Assembly (NCBI GenBank): GCA_902729315.2
Contig: LR746272.1
Span: forward strand, 12,263,827-12,327,826
Origin: Spirodela intermedia
Taxonomy: Eukaryota > Streptophyta > Magnoliopsida > Alismatales > Araceae
Direction of reading: 5' to 3'
DNA length: 64,000 nucleotides
The notes under the pieces: generated by a model
Databases searched by the model: none
What the model was told of the DNA's origin: nothing
What the model saw: the letters and a program-made list of their open reading frames with translations, nothing else
Shown here: positions 24,252 to 36,777 of the stretch, one piece after another
Layout: each line of letters begins with the position of its first letter
How positions within the stretch are numbered: position 1 is the first letter of the stretch
Made by a program: the position numbers and the translations under genes

Positions 24252-27200
24252 ATGCAACCTTCAGGCAGTGATAAGCAGGGGTTGCCCAACTACCCTGGTA
24301 GACCTGTTTCTCCATTTGCTGCTCCTCCTCCACGAAATATGACACCCTTTGCTTCCTCAGGACCCATCGTTGGCCAAGATACCTCTAATGCTCCTCGCAC
24401 TTCATTGCCTTATCAGCCATCCATGGCTACGCCTGGTCCTGGAGCAGCCTATCCTCTGCAAAACATGATGGCCTATGCACCTTCCAGACCAGTGGCTGCT
24501 TCAGAGGCAACTATCTCTGGAGCTGTATCCCCAGGTCAGATTAGTGGTCCCTCTAGTCCTCTCCAGGCATCATCTTATCCCTCAAAAACTACAGGGGCAT
24601 ATCCAAGATTTCCACCTCCATCATTCCCCCCCGCTGCTCAGGTTCCGCAGGGAGGATCATTTGTAGGGGCACAAATTCCACCTCCAATTGGAACTCGTCC
24701 CCCGTCGGTTCCAATGGGTCCTCCACTCATACCCCCACCAACATTGCCGTCCAAATTCCCATTGTCTGGACCTCCACAGACTCATATGCCTCCCTACTCA
24801 AACATGCCTCCTAGAGGTAGCGTGCCTTTACAGCAAATAGAGTCATCATTTGCAACTGCAAGACCTGGTCTGCAGCCACATCTACAGCCAAGCCCCCTAG
24901 CCCATGTTTCCACACCCCCAGTGCATCCTCCCTTTCATGCACACCAAGGAGGATTTGCACCTCCTCCACCAGTCTCAGTCCCCCAAGGTGCTGGTGCAAG
25001 AGCACAGATGCAGCAATTTGGCTCAGCACCTCCTACTAGTGGAGCACTTCAAAATTTGTTCGAGGAGTTCCAATCAATGTCCATTGGGTCAACTCCAGGC
25101 TCCATTGATGCAGGGATTGACTTAAAATCATTACCTAGGCCATTAGATAGTGATGTAGAATCAACTTCAGTTGCTGATACACACCCTCTGAATTGCCATC
25201 CAAAATACTTAAGGTTGACAACTCATGCAATTCCGAATTCTCAATCGTTACTCTCTAGATGGCATTTGCCCCTTGGTGCTGTTGTGCATCCCCTTGCAGA
25301 ATCTCCCGATGGGGTAAGTTACACTATGCACACAGCAGTGGGTAGACATTTCTTAATGATTATTGTTTTTGTCATAAGCTAAGCTTTGCCTTTTTGTGAG
25401 GTACATATGATCAAGAACTTTACTTTCTTTTCAGGAACAAGTACCGATCGTCAATTTTGGATCAGCAGGTGTCGTTCGTTGTAGAAGATGCCGCACGTAC
25501 ATTAATCCATATGCAACGTTCACAGACAGTGGAAGAAAGTGGCGTTGTAACCTCTGTGCCTTGCTCAACGATGGTAGGATCTTATATTAATTCTTTCTTC
25601 TTTTGAATTTTTTTTGTGAAACGGTGGAAGGAACCAACATTTCGATCTCTGTTAATTGCTCGATGATGGTTGGATCTTATGTTGAATCTTAGATTTTTAT
25701 TTTTATGGTAACATATACTCATGTTATCAACACAAGGCAATTGGTTGCACTATTGACTTGGATGGTCACATGGACTGATGGTTTTTTATTTCATTGGTTT
25801 GCGTGAGGTTAACCATCGTTTAGCATTTAGAAACCCCCCCAATCATCTTATTTTGAGTTCAGAGCTTGTCACGATGCACAACCTCTTCAGTTGTGCGCAG
25901 TGGTTAACTAACCTACCCCGCACACTATCCTGACTATTTTTATGGGTGCAATAATGGACGCTGGCATGTGCAGATATGGCGCTCTTCAATCCTAGGTTCT
26001 GTGAACTGAGTAAAACCCGGTATGTGCCTAGCACCGCAAATTTCCTAGGGGGCTTCTGCTGGTCGGGTTGGGGAGATAAAAGTCCACCCCTGGTTACCCA
26101 TTACTGTCCTTGGAGTCTTTCCATTCACAAAACCTTCTTCAGTCTGGGCAAGAATGAGAGGAGTTCCTTCTCAGTGACCTCTCTTGCAGTGTTTTGACGG
26201 AATATAATTTGCGTCAATAAAATATGAGAGAGAGTAAGAGTGTAATATAGGGAAAGAGGAGTATTCTTCAGTAGGAGAATGACAGAAAAAGAAGGGTATT
26301 GAGAGAAAGGTGTTGTTGTCTCATCTAGGCCGTCACTAGGAGTCACAGAGAGAGAGAGAGAGAGAGAGAGGTGGGAATGTGGTGTGATGGAGGAGGATGA
26401 TGGTTTTGACAGAGCTCTGGAACCATGGTGATGTCCCTGTCCGCCTGCACATCCAAGCACCTGCTTCTGGTTGACCTACTGGGAATAATGATGTTAGACT
26501 CGTTGCTGCCATGTCTGGTCGGGTTATACGTATACTGTGACTTTGACTTAATGCACTGTATTCACTTGAAGATATGCGGTGGCTTTGCGGAAAAATATTT
26601 TCTCAGATGTAATGGTAATCCCACCGACATCCTCAGCCAATATGGGTCTCCTTCTGAAGGAACCGCATGGGAGGCTTGCTGTCACTCAGGAAGGGGCTTA
26701 AATGTTCCTTAACTGCTGCAAGGTCCTGAGATGTGGAACTGTTGGTTGCTCCCGCTGGTGAGGTGCTCACGTATTTCTCATGCAATAACGAGTCACACTC
26801 TGCCATTATGGATTAATTTTAGGTCAAGGTACACTTTTCTTTGAATCATATCGAGTTAGCATAGGCAACAGGGTATTGTAGAGGAGTTTGCAAACGGACA
26901 TAAACGATGCTCATCTTGGTTACCTACAATATTCTCTCTTGAACGTCTTAACAAGTACTCTATTTATAATATAATATATAAATTATACGTGACTGAAATA
27001 TGTTTTTAACCACCAAAAGTTATGTACTAAATTAGGGATGTCAATGATAATATCTTGAATGGGAATAAGTTTTACCTGATCTTTGAGCTGTTGTGTTATA
27101 GACATCAACAAATAGCATAGAACTATGATTAACAGGAGAAAACCAACACTGTTATCAATTCATAAAGAAACTTTTTTCTCTCAATAAAATTACCTCTCAA

Positions 27201-30200
27201 TGTTCTGTCTGAAAGTTATGAGACTTGTCATATCGATATCAATGATAGGTTTAAACTGTTTGATAATATTTTACAAAGAAGGAGCTTTTATTTTCATTTT
27301 ATCGATTTGCAAGCCTTTTCGTAAATGTCATTAGAAAAATTAATCTATGAAGAAATCGGCCAGGTGTACGAAAGAGTTACTTGCTTACCATTAAGTTCTC
27401 AAGTAAGCTAGACTTTGCAACGCCAGCATATTTATGATCTAGGAAGCACGGTAGTAAGTCACTGCTTTACTCGCCTTAGTTGCCTCACCATCTGTGGTGG
27501 TAATTTAGAGTGGTATTGACATACTATTTTCAAATAAATTGGCTGTCTGGACAAGTTTTAACGACTGGCATTCTTAGTGTCATTTGCAAATAATTTCTAT
27601 TGCCTGTGGGTGTATATCCGCATGGAACTAATTTTCTTTGGTCATCATGAGGAGAAGGATATTTTTTTATTTGATTTCGGTAGTCATTACTTGATTGGGA
27701 GCAGGAGATAGCATAATTTTCTCTGTTTTCACTTCTCAAAGCAAATGCCCTATCTCTGTCTTTTAGACGTTCTAAGCGGTTTGATCATCCCTTGTAAACT
27801 TGACGACTATGCATGCAGGAAAAACAATGTAAAGGGTGAAAAATTGAGGATTGCGAGACGAGTGAACTAAAATGAGTTAATTGTATCAACTTTATGTAAT
27901 TTAGCGAATCACTTGGTTAGTGAGTATCAAGACCTGCTCACCAGGATTTCATGACATTGTAGTTTAATTATTCTTATTTTTAATCAGGAGAGATGCTTTA
28001 CACGTGTCTAGTTGAAAGAATGGAACCGATGTCATTTTTTTGCGAGTTGTTCATTTGTTCCCTTACAGATTCATTTACAGTCAAAAGTACTTTTAGACTC
28101 ATATTCATACATCTCGTCCTGTGCTTTCAGTTCCACCAGAGTATTTCTGTACCTTGGATGTAAGCGGTAGGAGATGTGATTTGGACCAAAGACCGGAGCT
28201 TACAAAGGGAAGTATAGAGATTGTTGCCCCAACTGAGTATATGGTGCGGCCTCCAATGCCGCCACTCTATTTTTTTCTCATAGACGTTTCAGCGTTTGCA
28301 GTTAGAAGTGGGATGCTTGAGGTAATCACGCATACATCTTTGAGGAATATGCCTCCTTTTTGTGCACAAGCTCCGTTGATTTCGTTATATTTTTGGTCTA
28401 GAGCATTCCCTGGTCTTGTGACAGTTTCCATTGCTATTGCTGATTCGGTTTGGACATCTTGCGGCAGATTGTAGCTAATACCATCAAGTCTCGCTTGGAT
28501 GAGCTGCCTGGCTCTCCGAGGACGCAGATTGGGTTCATAACATTTGACAGCACGTTGCATTTTTATAATCTGAAGGTATCTGTGCACTTTTATCCCCATG
28601 TTCTTAATTATTTGTCAGAGTTGATCATCTAAATTTATCTTCACATTACCTTTGAATGGGTAGGATATGAGTGCTTTACTGTTCTATAATGTTAAGCCCA
28701 TCCTTTTTTGAACCTGTTTCACAGAGTATCTTATTCTTGATTGTATGTTTTTCGCAGTCATCTTTGACGCAGCCTCAAATGATGGTGGTAGCAGATCTCG
28801 ATGATATATTTGTTCCACTGCCGGATGATCTTCTTGTGAACTTATCTGAGTCAAGAAATGTTGTGGATGCATTTTTGGATAGCTTGCATACTATGTTTCA
28901 AGAAAATGTAAACGTAGAGTCTGCGCTTGGTCCAGCTCTCAGAGCAGCATTCATGGTTATGGTATGATGGAGTACTAAATAAGTATTTAATATATTCCTG
29001 ATGCATTTGTATTTTGTTTGTAGTTCTAGTTGGGGGCTTTCAGTTCAGAATTTTTGATTAGCTTAGATGCTCTTTAATTTTTTTCTTTTTTCTTAATAGA
29101 GCCAACTCGGTGGGAAGTTGATAGTTTTCCAGTCTACCTTACCTTCCCTTGGTGTTGGGCGCCTCAAGCTACGTGGAGATGATCTTCGCATATATGGAAC
29201 TGATAGAGAACATTTACTACGAATACCCGAAGATCCATTTTACAAGCAAATGGCAGCAGAGTTTACCAAGTACCAAATAGGCGTTGATATTTATGCTTCC
29301 AGCGACAAGTACTGCGATGTAGCTTCCTTAGGTGCGGCTCCATCCTTGTTTATAGCAAGTAAGCCTTTTCTTGTTAACAGTTGCCAGATTGACCTTAGTT
29401 TTTGAAATTTGACAGGAATTCTTTCCAAATATACTGGTGGTCAGTTATACTATTATCCATCTTTCCGTGGGGAAATTCATCATGAAAAGCTTAGATTTGA
29501 TTTGTCGCGGAATCTTACTAGGGAGACTGCTTGGGAAGCTGTGATGCGCGTTAGATGCGGAAAAGGTATGTGTTTAATATCCAACTCAAATATCTTACAT
29601 GACTTTTTTTTCTGAGTGAGAATTAATTTGAATGCTCACATTTTATTCATTTCAGGTGTGCGCTTCACTAGTTATCATGGGAACTTTATGCTAAGGTCAA
29701 CAGATTTATTGGCACTTCCATCTGTGGACTGTGATAAGGCCTTTGGAATGCAATTATCACTGGAAGATACATTGATGACAACCCAGACTGTTTATTTCCA
29801 AGTTGCATTGCTGTATCCTTCACCAAATTCTTGCATAAGAGTTTGCTTACATTTGCATTAACTTATTCTGTATGATTCCCTGCCAATATTAACTTCCTGT
29901 CCTAAGCCATTTGCTTGCTTTCTGCGGGGTTCGCTCTTTGAATGAATGCAGGGTAATTGGGCAGGACATGGAGAACCCATGCGTTTGGGCTTATTTCTGT
30001 TCTTCCCCCAGTTCACTTTCTTTTGAAGTGGAATGATATAGATAAGAAAACATGTTAGTGAAAATCGTTGGGCATAACTAATAGGTTCACTGTTAATTTT
30101 ATTTGTTTTTTCTAATGTGGGTCTTTTTGAACCTTTGTTTTGGTATCTCTCCAATTCTTAATTGTCTACTTGTGATTTTCCATTGAATTGGATATGCTTC

Positions 30201-31895
30201 TGCCGTTCTGGAAGGTGGGAGAGGGGGGAGGGGAATATGCCAAAAAAATAATATAATTTAGATAGTAAAAGAAGATGTCGTCATATGCCAAAAAATTAGT
30301 TTCTTCAATATCTTGCTGCCCCTTCTCAGATGTAAATTCCTGAACTAGATAAGTTAATAGTTATCTCGCATGCTTCGCAGCTTAGAGTTGATCTTGAATG
30401 AGTTTTTGAGATAAATTTCAGCTCAAAATTCTGTTTAAACCTGTGCTTCCAGCGTAGAAGACTTGTCAGTTGTGGTCGTATTGTTGCTTAGAACACTGAT
30501 TCCCCAACAGTTCATTTAGTCTTCGTTAGAAGCTGAAGGATCAACAAAGCATTAGTTGCCGCTTATTTGTTCTTAAATTTCACCAGAACATTTTTTTTAT
30601 ATTTCTGTATAAACTCACATCGCCATTATTTTTATTGAATAAATCGCTATATATAATCCTCCTTAATGAGATGGCAGATACACCTCCTCCTCCGGTGAAA
30701 GACGCATCAGAGTCCACACCGCTGCAGCTCCTGTTGTGACTGATCTTGGGGAGATGTATCGTCAGGCTGACATCGGAGCCACCATCTCTCTGATGAGCAG
30801 ACTCGGTGAGTTCTACATTCGGATGCATCTCTTATGACTTAAGATCGCCCCCAAGTGCAGTAGCAGAGCTGACTTCAGTGAGCATCCATGTTTGCAGCAA
30901 TCGAGAAGATGCTATCCCATAAGCTGGAAGATGTTCGCCAGTCCATACAAATGAGGATCACAAAGAGCCTCAAGGAGTATCGTAACCTCTACGCCGTGCA
31001 GCATCGCTTGGGTGGCAGGCTCATATACCCAGAATCCTTGAAGCTCTTACCCTTATACGGCTTGGCGCTATGCAAGTCGGCTGCTCTTAGAGGAGGGTAT
31101 GCTGATGTTCTGCTGGACGACCGCTGTTCTGCTGGCTACAACATGATGATCTTGCCCATATCTCGGACACTCAAGCTTCTATATCCCACCTTGGTCAGGG
31201 CTGATGAAACCCTGCTGAAGGTATGGCCCCGTTGACTTTGTGTAAAAATGCCATTTTCAGGAAGTACGCGTGTGCTCATAGAACATTCATCTTTATTTTC
31301 AGAAGGATATTTCTCAGGCAATGTCAACTTTCCTTTTTTCTGAACATTTATTTGATGAACTTTATTATTTATTTATTTATTTTTTGCAGGCATCGCAGTT
31401 AAAGGATCTCTCGGGTCCTTTCCCGTTGACCAAGGATGTCTTGGACCCCAATTGTCTCTACGTCCACGATGATGGTTCCCGCTTCGTCATTTGGTTTGGG
31501 AGAATGGTACCATCTGATATTCTGACGAGCGTGCTGGGCTTTGACTTATCCGGCTTCGTGGACTTCTCGAAGGTCTGATCTACTTGGAGAAATCAGTTCT
31601 ATTTATGAATAATTTCCTGCATTTAGAGATCTGTGAAACCATTCCGCATTGTTCGTCGCAGGTTAATCTCGTGGAGCAGGAGAATCAGGTCTCCAGAAAC
31701 CTAATGGACCTTCTGGGGAGGCTGAGGGCGAAGGACCCCTCGTGCTACCAGCTGTGCCACGTCGTGAGACAGGGAGAACAGCCGAGGGAGGGCGCCCTCT
31801 TCCTCTCCAACCTCGTCGAGGACCAGAACGCCGGCATAAGCAGCTACGGGGACTGGGTCCTGCACATCTACCGGCAGACCCAGCAGAACCCTTGA
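24252..31895 (+). CDS. SEC24A: COPII coat subunit SEC24 (SEC24A-like)
   Basis: Twelve coding exons: 24252-25313, 25435-25573, 28131-28321, 28468-28575, 28758-28961, 29100-29331, 29416-29565, 29656-29812, 30678-30805, 30898-31220, 31390-31572, 31662-31895. They join in frame to about 1036 residues, matching Arabidopsis SEC24A (about 1038). Residues 1-330 are Pro/Gly/Gln-rich. A Sec23/24 zinc finger has Cys370, Cys373, Cys392 and Cys395. The trunk domain ([30 protein letters not shown]), beta-sandwich, helical and gelsolin-like domains follow in normal order. SEC24 pairs with SEC23 in the inner COPII coat and selects ER cargo for export to the Golgi. The ATG at 24252 was chosen because it is the first after the leader acceptor. 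No disabling mutation was seen; the donor after 29331 (GTGCGG) is weak. Confidence 0.95.
25574..28130 (+). other. Long SEC24 intron (2.56 kb)
   Basis: It is bounded by a donor GTAGGA after the zinc-finger exon and an acceptor CTTTCAG before VPPEYF. It is much longer than the other introns of the gene and contains a (GA)n run at 26347-26370. Open frames (such as 26425-26712) show no known domain. It probably contains an old insertion, but no element type could be recognised. Confidence 0.6.
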
Positions 31896-33433
31896 CGGAA
31901 CGGGTGGCGGCGCCGCCAGTGAAAGGTTTTAGGGCTTTCTTTTCCGAAATCGCCAGCCACAGACTGGAGAAGACTCTTCCTTCTTCTACTACTTGTTCGT
32001 GGTCTCGTCTCTGTGTGAGGTCGTCTTTGGCTTGGCAGGGTTTTTGGAGCTTGAGTATTTAACAATTAGACGGTCGCCATTTTTTCGATTTGTTGTTGCG
32101 AAATAAATGAAAAAAAAATAATACTTGACCTGCTGGGCCCCACTCTGAGGCCCCTACCGCGGTGCAGGCTTTGTGGGCCGATCTTGGGTCGCCATTACTG
32201 TGACAGTTTAGTCAGTGGAGAGAGAGAGAGAGGGCGATGTTGACCATGTGGTTGTTGTCCCTCTCTGGACAATTATTCAACTCAATTTACGGGAAAGTCC
32301 TCTCTCCTGGCCAGAAAACAATAATCCCACCAGCCGCAATATTTTATTTTCTACCCTGAAAATTCCAGGAGAAAAATAGTCGGGAGAACCACATGGCCCG
32401 GAGATCACCGCGCGGTGGGACAGCTGGTCGAGGAAGAAAGGACAATCCGGAAGGAATCGCTACCCCACCCAGCGAGGCCCACAACCGAACGTTCCATATT
32501 AGAAAATTCAACTAACCGGATGGGCCATTTATTGGTTGGCTTCTTAGTGGGCTCCACTGTTGCAGCCCATTAATTGCGCCATTTCACCGCCCCTCACTTA
32601 CCTAATCCGACAAATATTTCATTTACTGGGCCGGGATTTACGGGCTTTGATCCGGCGATTAAATCGTGGGCCGGATTGATGGCTGTCGGCGATTACCCTA
32701 TCGGTTGGAAGGCCCCTATCCGATGATAAGTCGACCCCCTCTCCCCCCCCCCCCTCCCTCCCTCTCTCCCCCCAGGTGGCTGAACATACGCCTTCCCCGG
32801 GGGTCACCCAGTTGCCTCGCCCATGGGTAAGGGCGGGGCAACATAGGGTGACGGTAGCGTTCTGTTGCGCGTAATCCCGCCGCCACATCGTTCGTCCGTT
32901 CATGGCCCCATCCGCTCATCGTACGGCTCACGCGAGAGAAATAGGGGAATTCCGATATAGCCATGATCAGTTGGAAGCGGTGTATCAGTAATCATTAGGG
33001 GTATAATGGTCAAATATTTTTCGAAACACATGCTATGACGGTAAAGTTTACGCACTACCGCTATCTCCGGCATGGTCTTCGCGGATTCTTCTGCTGTGAC
33101 ATCTTCCTCACTGTGGAGGACCTCTCTCTCTCTCTCTCTCTCGCTCCCCCCCCCCCCCGGGGTCCCTTTCTGGTGTGCTTCCTTCTGCTTGGTCCCCTTG
33201 GATTCTCTCTCTTCCTCCCTCTCCGGCGGGGCTCCGGTGGTCTCCTCTGCTCGGAGGAATTCACATCATCTCTGGGAGAATTGAATGCTTGGCCCATTAA
33301 TGCTTTCCAGTTCGCGGCGTCGTTCATCTATCTTTCAGAGCAGATTTTCCCTTTGAGAGCATTTCCGTGCAGAAGGAGAAGCTCCGGAGCTTGATCCGAC
33401 GGGCCTTTGATTTCTCCGTCGGAGTGTGTGACG
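31896..33433. other. SEC24 3' flank and upstream region of the LRR pseudokinase gene
   Basis: Three TGGGCY motifs occur at 32521-32526, 32548-32553 and 32564-32569. Homopolymer C and CT runs occur at 32740-32775 and 33121-33160. The last of these lies about 300 bases before the pseudokinase ATG, in what is probably its leader. The open frames here are low-complexity and unconserved. Confidence 0.4.
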
Positions 33434-35655
33434 ATGGCGGGCTCGTGGTGGCGGCGGCGGCGGCGGCGGTTTCTTCTCCCTCTCTTTGCCGTCCTTTTGG
33501 TCATGTTTTTGTCCTCTGCGTCTGCTCAGCAGCTGTCGCCGTCGCAGACCAAGACGCTCTTCCGCCTGCAGCGTATGCTGGAGTACCCTGCCGCCTTCAG
33601 CGGGTTGAACAACTACACAAATCCTTGCTATCTCCCGCCCTCCCCCTTCCTCTCCATTGTCTGCTCCGAGAACCGCATCACCGAGCTCTCCATCACCGGC
33701 GGCGGCGGCGCCGTCGCCCACCTTCCCCCTCACTTCAACATCGACTCCTTCTTCACCACTCTGTCGAGGCTCCCTAGCCTCACCGTGCTTTCCCTTGTAT
33801 CCCTCGGCCTGTGGGGGCCCCTTCCCGCCAAGGTCGACCGCTTCTCGTCCCTCCGCGTCCTGAACCTGAGCTCCAACTTCATCACTGGGGGTATACCTTG
33901 GGAGATCTCCTCCATGGAGACTCTACAGAGCCTCGTGCTCGCCGGCAATCGGCTCAACGGCACGGTGCCCGACCTCCAGTCGCTGTCGGCGCTAGAGGAG
34001 GTGAATTTGGGTGGGAACCGCCTGGGCCCCGAGTTCCCCCTCCTCGGGAGGAGCGTCGTCACCGTGGTGCTGAGAAACAACTCGTTCCGTGCTGGCATAC
34101 CGCCGGAGATGCAGTTCTTCGACAGGCTTCAGACTCTGGACGTCTCCTCCAACCAGCTCATCGGCCCGATCCCGCCATTCCTGTTCTCCCTCCCCTCGAT
34201 CAGGTCTATGGATTTGTCCGGCAACCTGCTCTCCGGTGCTCTACCAGCAAAGCTCTCCTGCGGGGGCGGCCTCCGTTTCATCGACATCTCCCGCAATCGT
34301 CTGTTGGGGAGGCTTCCTGCATGCATCCTCTCCAATTCCTCCGCCACGGTGGTTCTCTACTCAGGGAACTGTCTGCTCACTGGGGATTCGAGGCTTCAGC
34401 ACCCAACTTCTTACTGCAATCAGGGCGCCATTGCGGCCATCATGCCCACCCCCAGGAAGGAGAGCCAGCCGAATAACCGGCTGGGCTTCATCTTGGGCAT
34501 AGTCGGAGGCATCGTCGGAGCCGCCTTCGTGCTGGGTCTGGTTCTGGTCTTCATCATGAAGAAATCGAGCAACTCGAGCGGAGACAGGGGTGCCCTTCTG
34601 AAACCCCCGGCGCCGGAGAAAGCACCGCCAGTTCGGGCCCCGCGCCGACTTCCCCACGATGCAAGTAAGCGAATCCCTCCACACCGCCTGCTCTCATTCA
34701 GCCTCGAACAGAGATCGAGGATTCGCACGATTTTTGTTCACGGCTGCTGTCTTCATCAATATTTCTCTTCCACTGCTCAGGGCACTTGCTGCAATCTGCG
34801 AGACTGGCTTCGGCCGGCGTGGGATTGTACCGCACCTTCACCAGAGAGGAGGTCGAAGAAGCAACCTGCAACTTCAGCCCCGAAAACCTGGTGCTGGAGA
34901 ACAAATCCCAACACCAGGTATGATTCTGAAAGATGGGTTGTTGTCTACAGGCTCGTGAACTCTGAATGTTTCTTCTCTGTCCCATCTATAGCTGTACAAC
35001 GGCCGGCTCCGGGATGGCTCCAAGGTGGTGGTCAAATGCCTGAGGTTGAAGCAGAGATACTCCCCTCAGAGCATGGCCCAGTTCATCGACGTGATCTCGA
35101 AGCTGAGACACCGCCATCTGGTTAGCGTGCTCGGCCACTGCGTCGATGACGATCAGGAGGACTCCGCCTCACGCCACTGCATGTATCTCATGCTCGAGGC
35201 CGTCTCTAATGGAAATCTAAGGAGCCATTTGACCGGTGAGCAGCATTCGATGAAGAGTTTTTTCTCTGCAGAATTCTCTTCTCTCTTTTATTGATTGATC
35301 TTGTTTCACGGGAAGAATGGCGGAAGCGTGAGATGCTCAAGTGGCCCCAGAGAGCGGCGGCGGCGATCGGGGTCGCCAGGGGGGTCCAGTTCTTGCACTC
35401 CGTCACCGTTCCTGGCGTTTCGGGCAACGATCTGAGCATCGAAACCATCTCACTGGACGAGACCCTCACGGCGAAGATCAGCAGCTACAATCTTCCTATG
35501 GCGTCGAAGAACAAGAACGTCAAGGTCAACCCATATAATCTTCTCAAGCTTCCACTCTACCCTCGCTAATTTTCATGGTGTGGTCCTTCAGGGAGGAGTG
35601 GAGAGCCCCTTTTACGGAATCGAAGACGGCGATCTCGCCTGGTACGTTCCCCTCG

Positions 35656-35699
<44 letters not shown>

Positions 35700-36201
35700 A
35701 AGAAACCATGGGAGCTCATGTCTGAAAGTTGAGCAACGTGTCTGGATTTCCCTTCTGCAGCAATGGGGCCCAGAGAGATGAACAGGGAGAGAAAAGAGAC
35801 GTCTACCAGCTGGGCCTCATCCTGCTGGAGATCATCACCGGGAGCCCCGTCTCCAACCCGAGCAGGCTGAACGCCTCCATCAATCAGGTAAGCATTTCAG
35901 GAAAGTGGCCTTCTCTGCGCCGCCTTTCGCTGGCGTCTTTCTCAGGCGGGGTTTCTGCCTTTCTCTCCAGCTGCGAGATTTCTTGGCGGACGGGCCGGGG
36001 AAGTTTCGTCAACTCATTGACCCCGCCATCGAGGGCACCTTCGCCTATGACTCCTTGCGGACGGCGGCCGAGCTGGCGCTCAGCTGCGTCGCCGGCGACG
36101 CAAGTCAACGGCCGTCTATCGACGACGTCATCTGGAATCTGCAGTACGCGGTTCAGGTCCAAGAGGGATGGGCGACCAGTCAAAGCGGGCCCCTCTCGTG
36201 A
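33434..36201 (+). CDS. LRR receptor-like pseudokinase, At3g03770/At5g14210 type
   Basis: Seven exons: 33434-34664, 34781-34917, 34992-35235, 35316-35524, 35592-35641, 35761-35887, 35971-36201; about 742 residues. The protein has a signal peptide with an Arg6 run coded by a CGG repeat, then the phrase LSPSQTKTLFRLQRMLEYPA and about seven LRRs (LSLVSLGLWGPLP, LNLSSNFITGGIP, LDVSSNQLIGPIP). A transmembrane helix (LGFILGIVGGIVGAAFVLGL) and a kinase-like domain follow. The VAIK-type lysine survives (VVVKCL) and RHRHLVSVLGHC is conserved. There is no glycine loop; the HRD position reads SGNDLS and the DFG position reads KISSYNL, so it should be catalytically dead. This matches Arabidopsis 'probable inactive' members, which have the same losses. 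It is probably a plasma-membrane scaffold or co-receptor; the ligand is unknown. The acceptor before 35316 lacks a good pyrimidine tract. Confidence 0.9.
35660..35696 (+). repeat. (CT)n microsatellite in pseudokinase intron
   Basis: A CT run fills about a third of the 119-base intron 35642-35760, close to its donor. In the sense strand it acts as a long polypyrimidine run. Confidence 0.9.
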
Positions 36202-36652
36202 TCCGAGAATCTCGGCCGTGCATTTCGACCTTTCTTGTCGGGACTATCCCCGCCGTTCCTTTCCCTCCTGTTGATCCTTAAATCCTCCCTGTGTCCGACT
36301 GTGGAGAGCTACTATCCATTTATGACGTCAATTTACCAAAAAAGTAATCATCCTCTAAAGTTAAAAAATGGTAAGATTTTCCAAACAGGGAGCAGCGTAG
36401 AAAATGGACTGAAAGGCCGGATCTATATGGACTCCGTACCGGCCCAATAGGCCGACAGAGGAGAAGCGAAAGGTGGGCGGGGGTGTTATCTGGGCAGGGT
36501 GTAATTTTGGGCCTTCGAATGGATCCAGTGGGTAGATTCCAGGTTTAGTCTGGCCCATTCAGTCCCTGGACGAGGGGCTCTCTAGGGCGAGTAGCTTAGA
36601 GAGAATCCTGGGTCATCGTCTTCTCCACTCCACCTGTCTTCATGAAGGGAGT

Positions 36653-36688
<36 letters not shown>

Positions 36689-36777
36689 CACATCGCTACC
36701 TCTCTCTCTCTGAGTCCCTGAGCAAACGTTGATCCCATGACCTAGGTAGCAGTCTCTCGCAGCGCCGGAAGGCCTCG
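36202..36777 (+). promoter_or_regulatory. GUF1 promoter and leader with site II motifs and CT tract
   Basis: The 577-base gap between the pseudokinase stop and the GUF1 ATG carries GGCCCA at 36441-36446, TGGGCC at 36508-36513 and GGCCCA at 36552-36557. A (CT)n run lies at about 36654-36687. Site II motifs are frequent upstream of nuclear genes for mitochondrial proteins, which fits the downstream gene. Placement of the transcription start is inference. Confidence 0.5.

Noticed and set aside
33657-34502. Overlapping open frames within the LRR pseudokinase exon
   Set aside because: They are alternative-frame shadows of a GC-rich coding exon; only the frame starting at 33434 shows LRRs.
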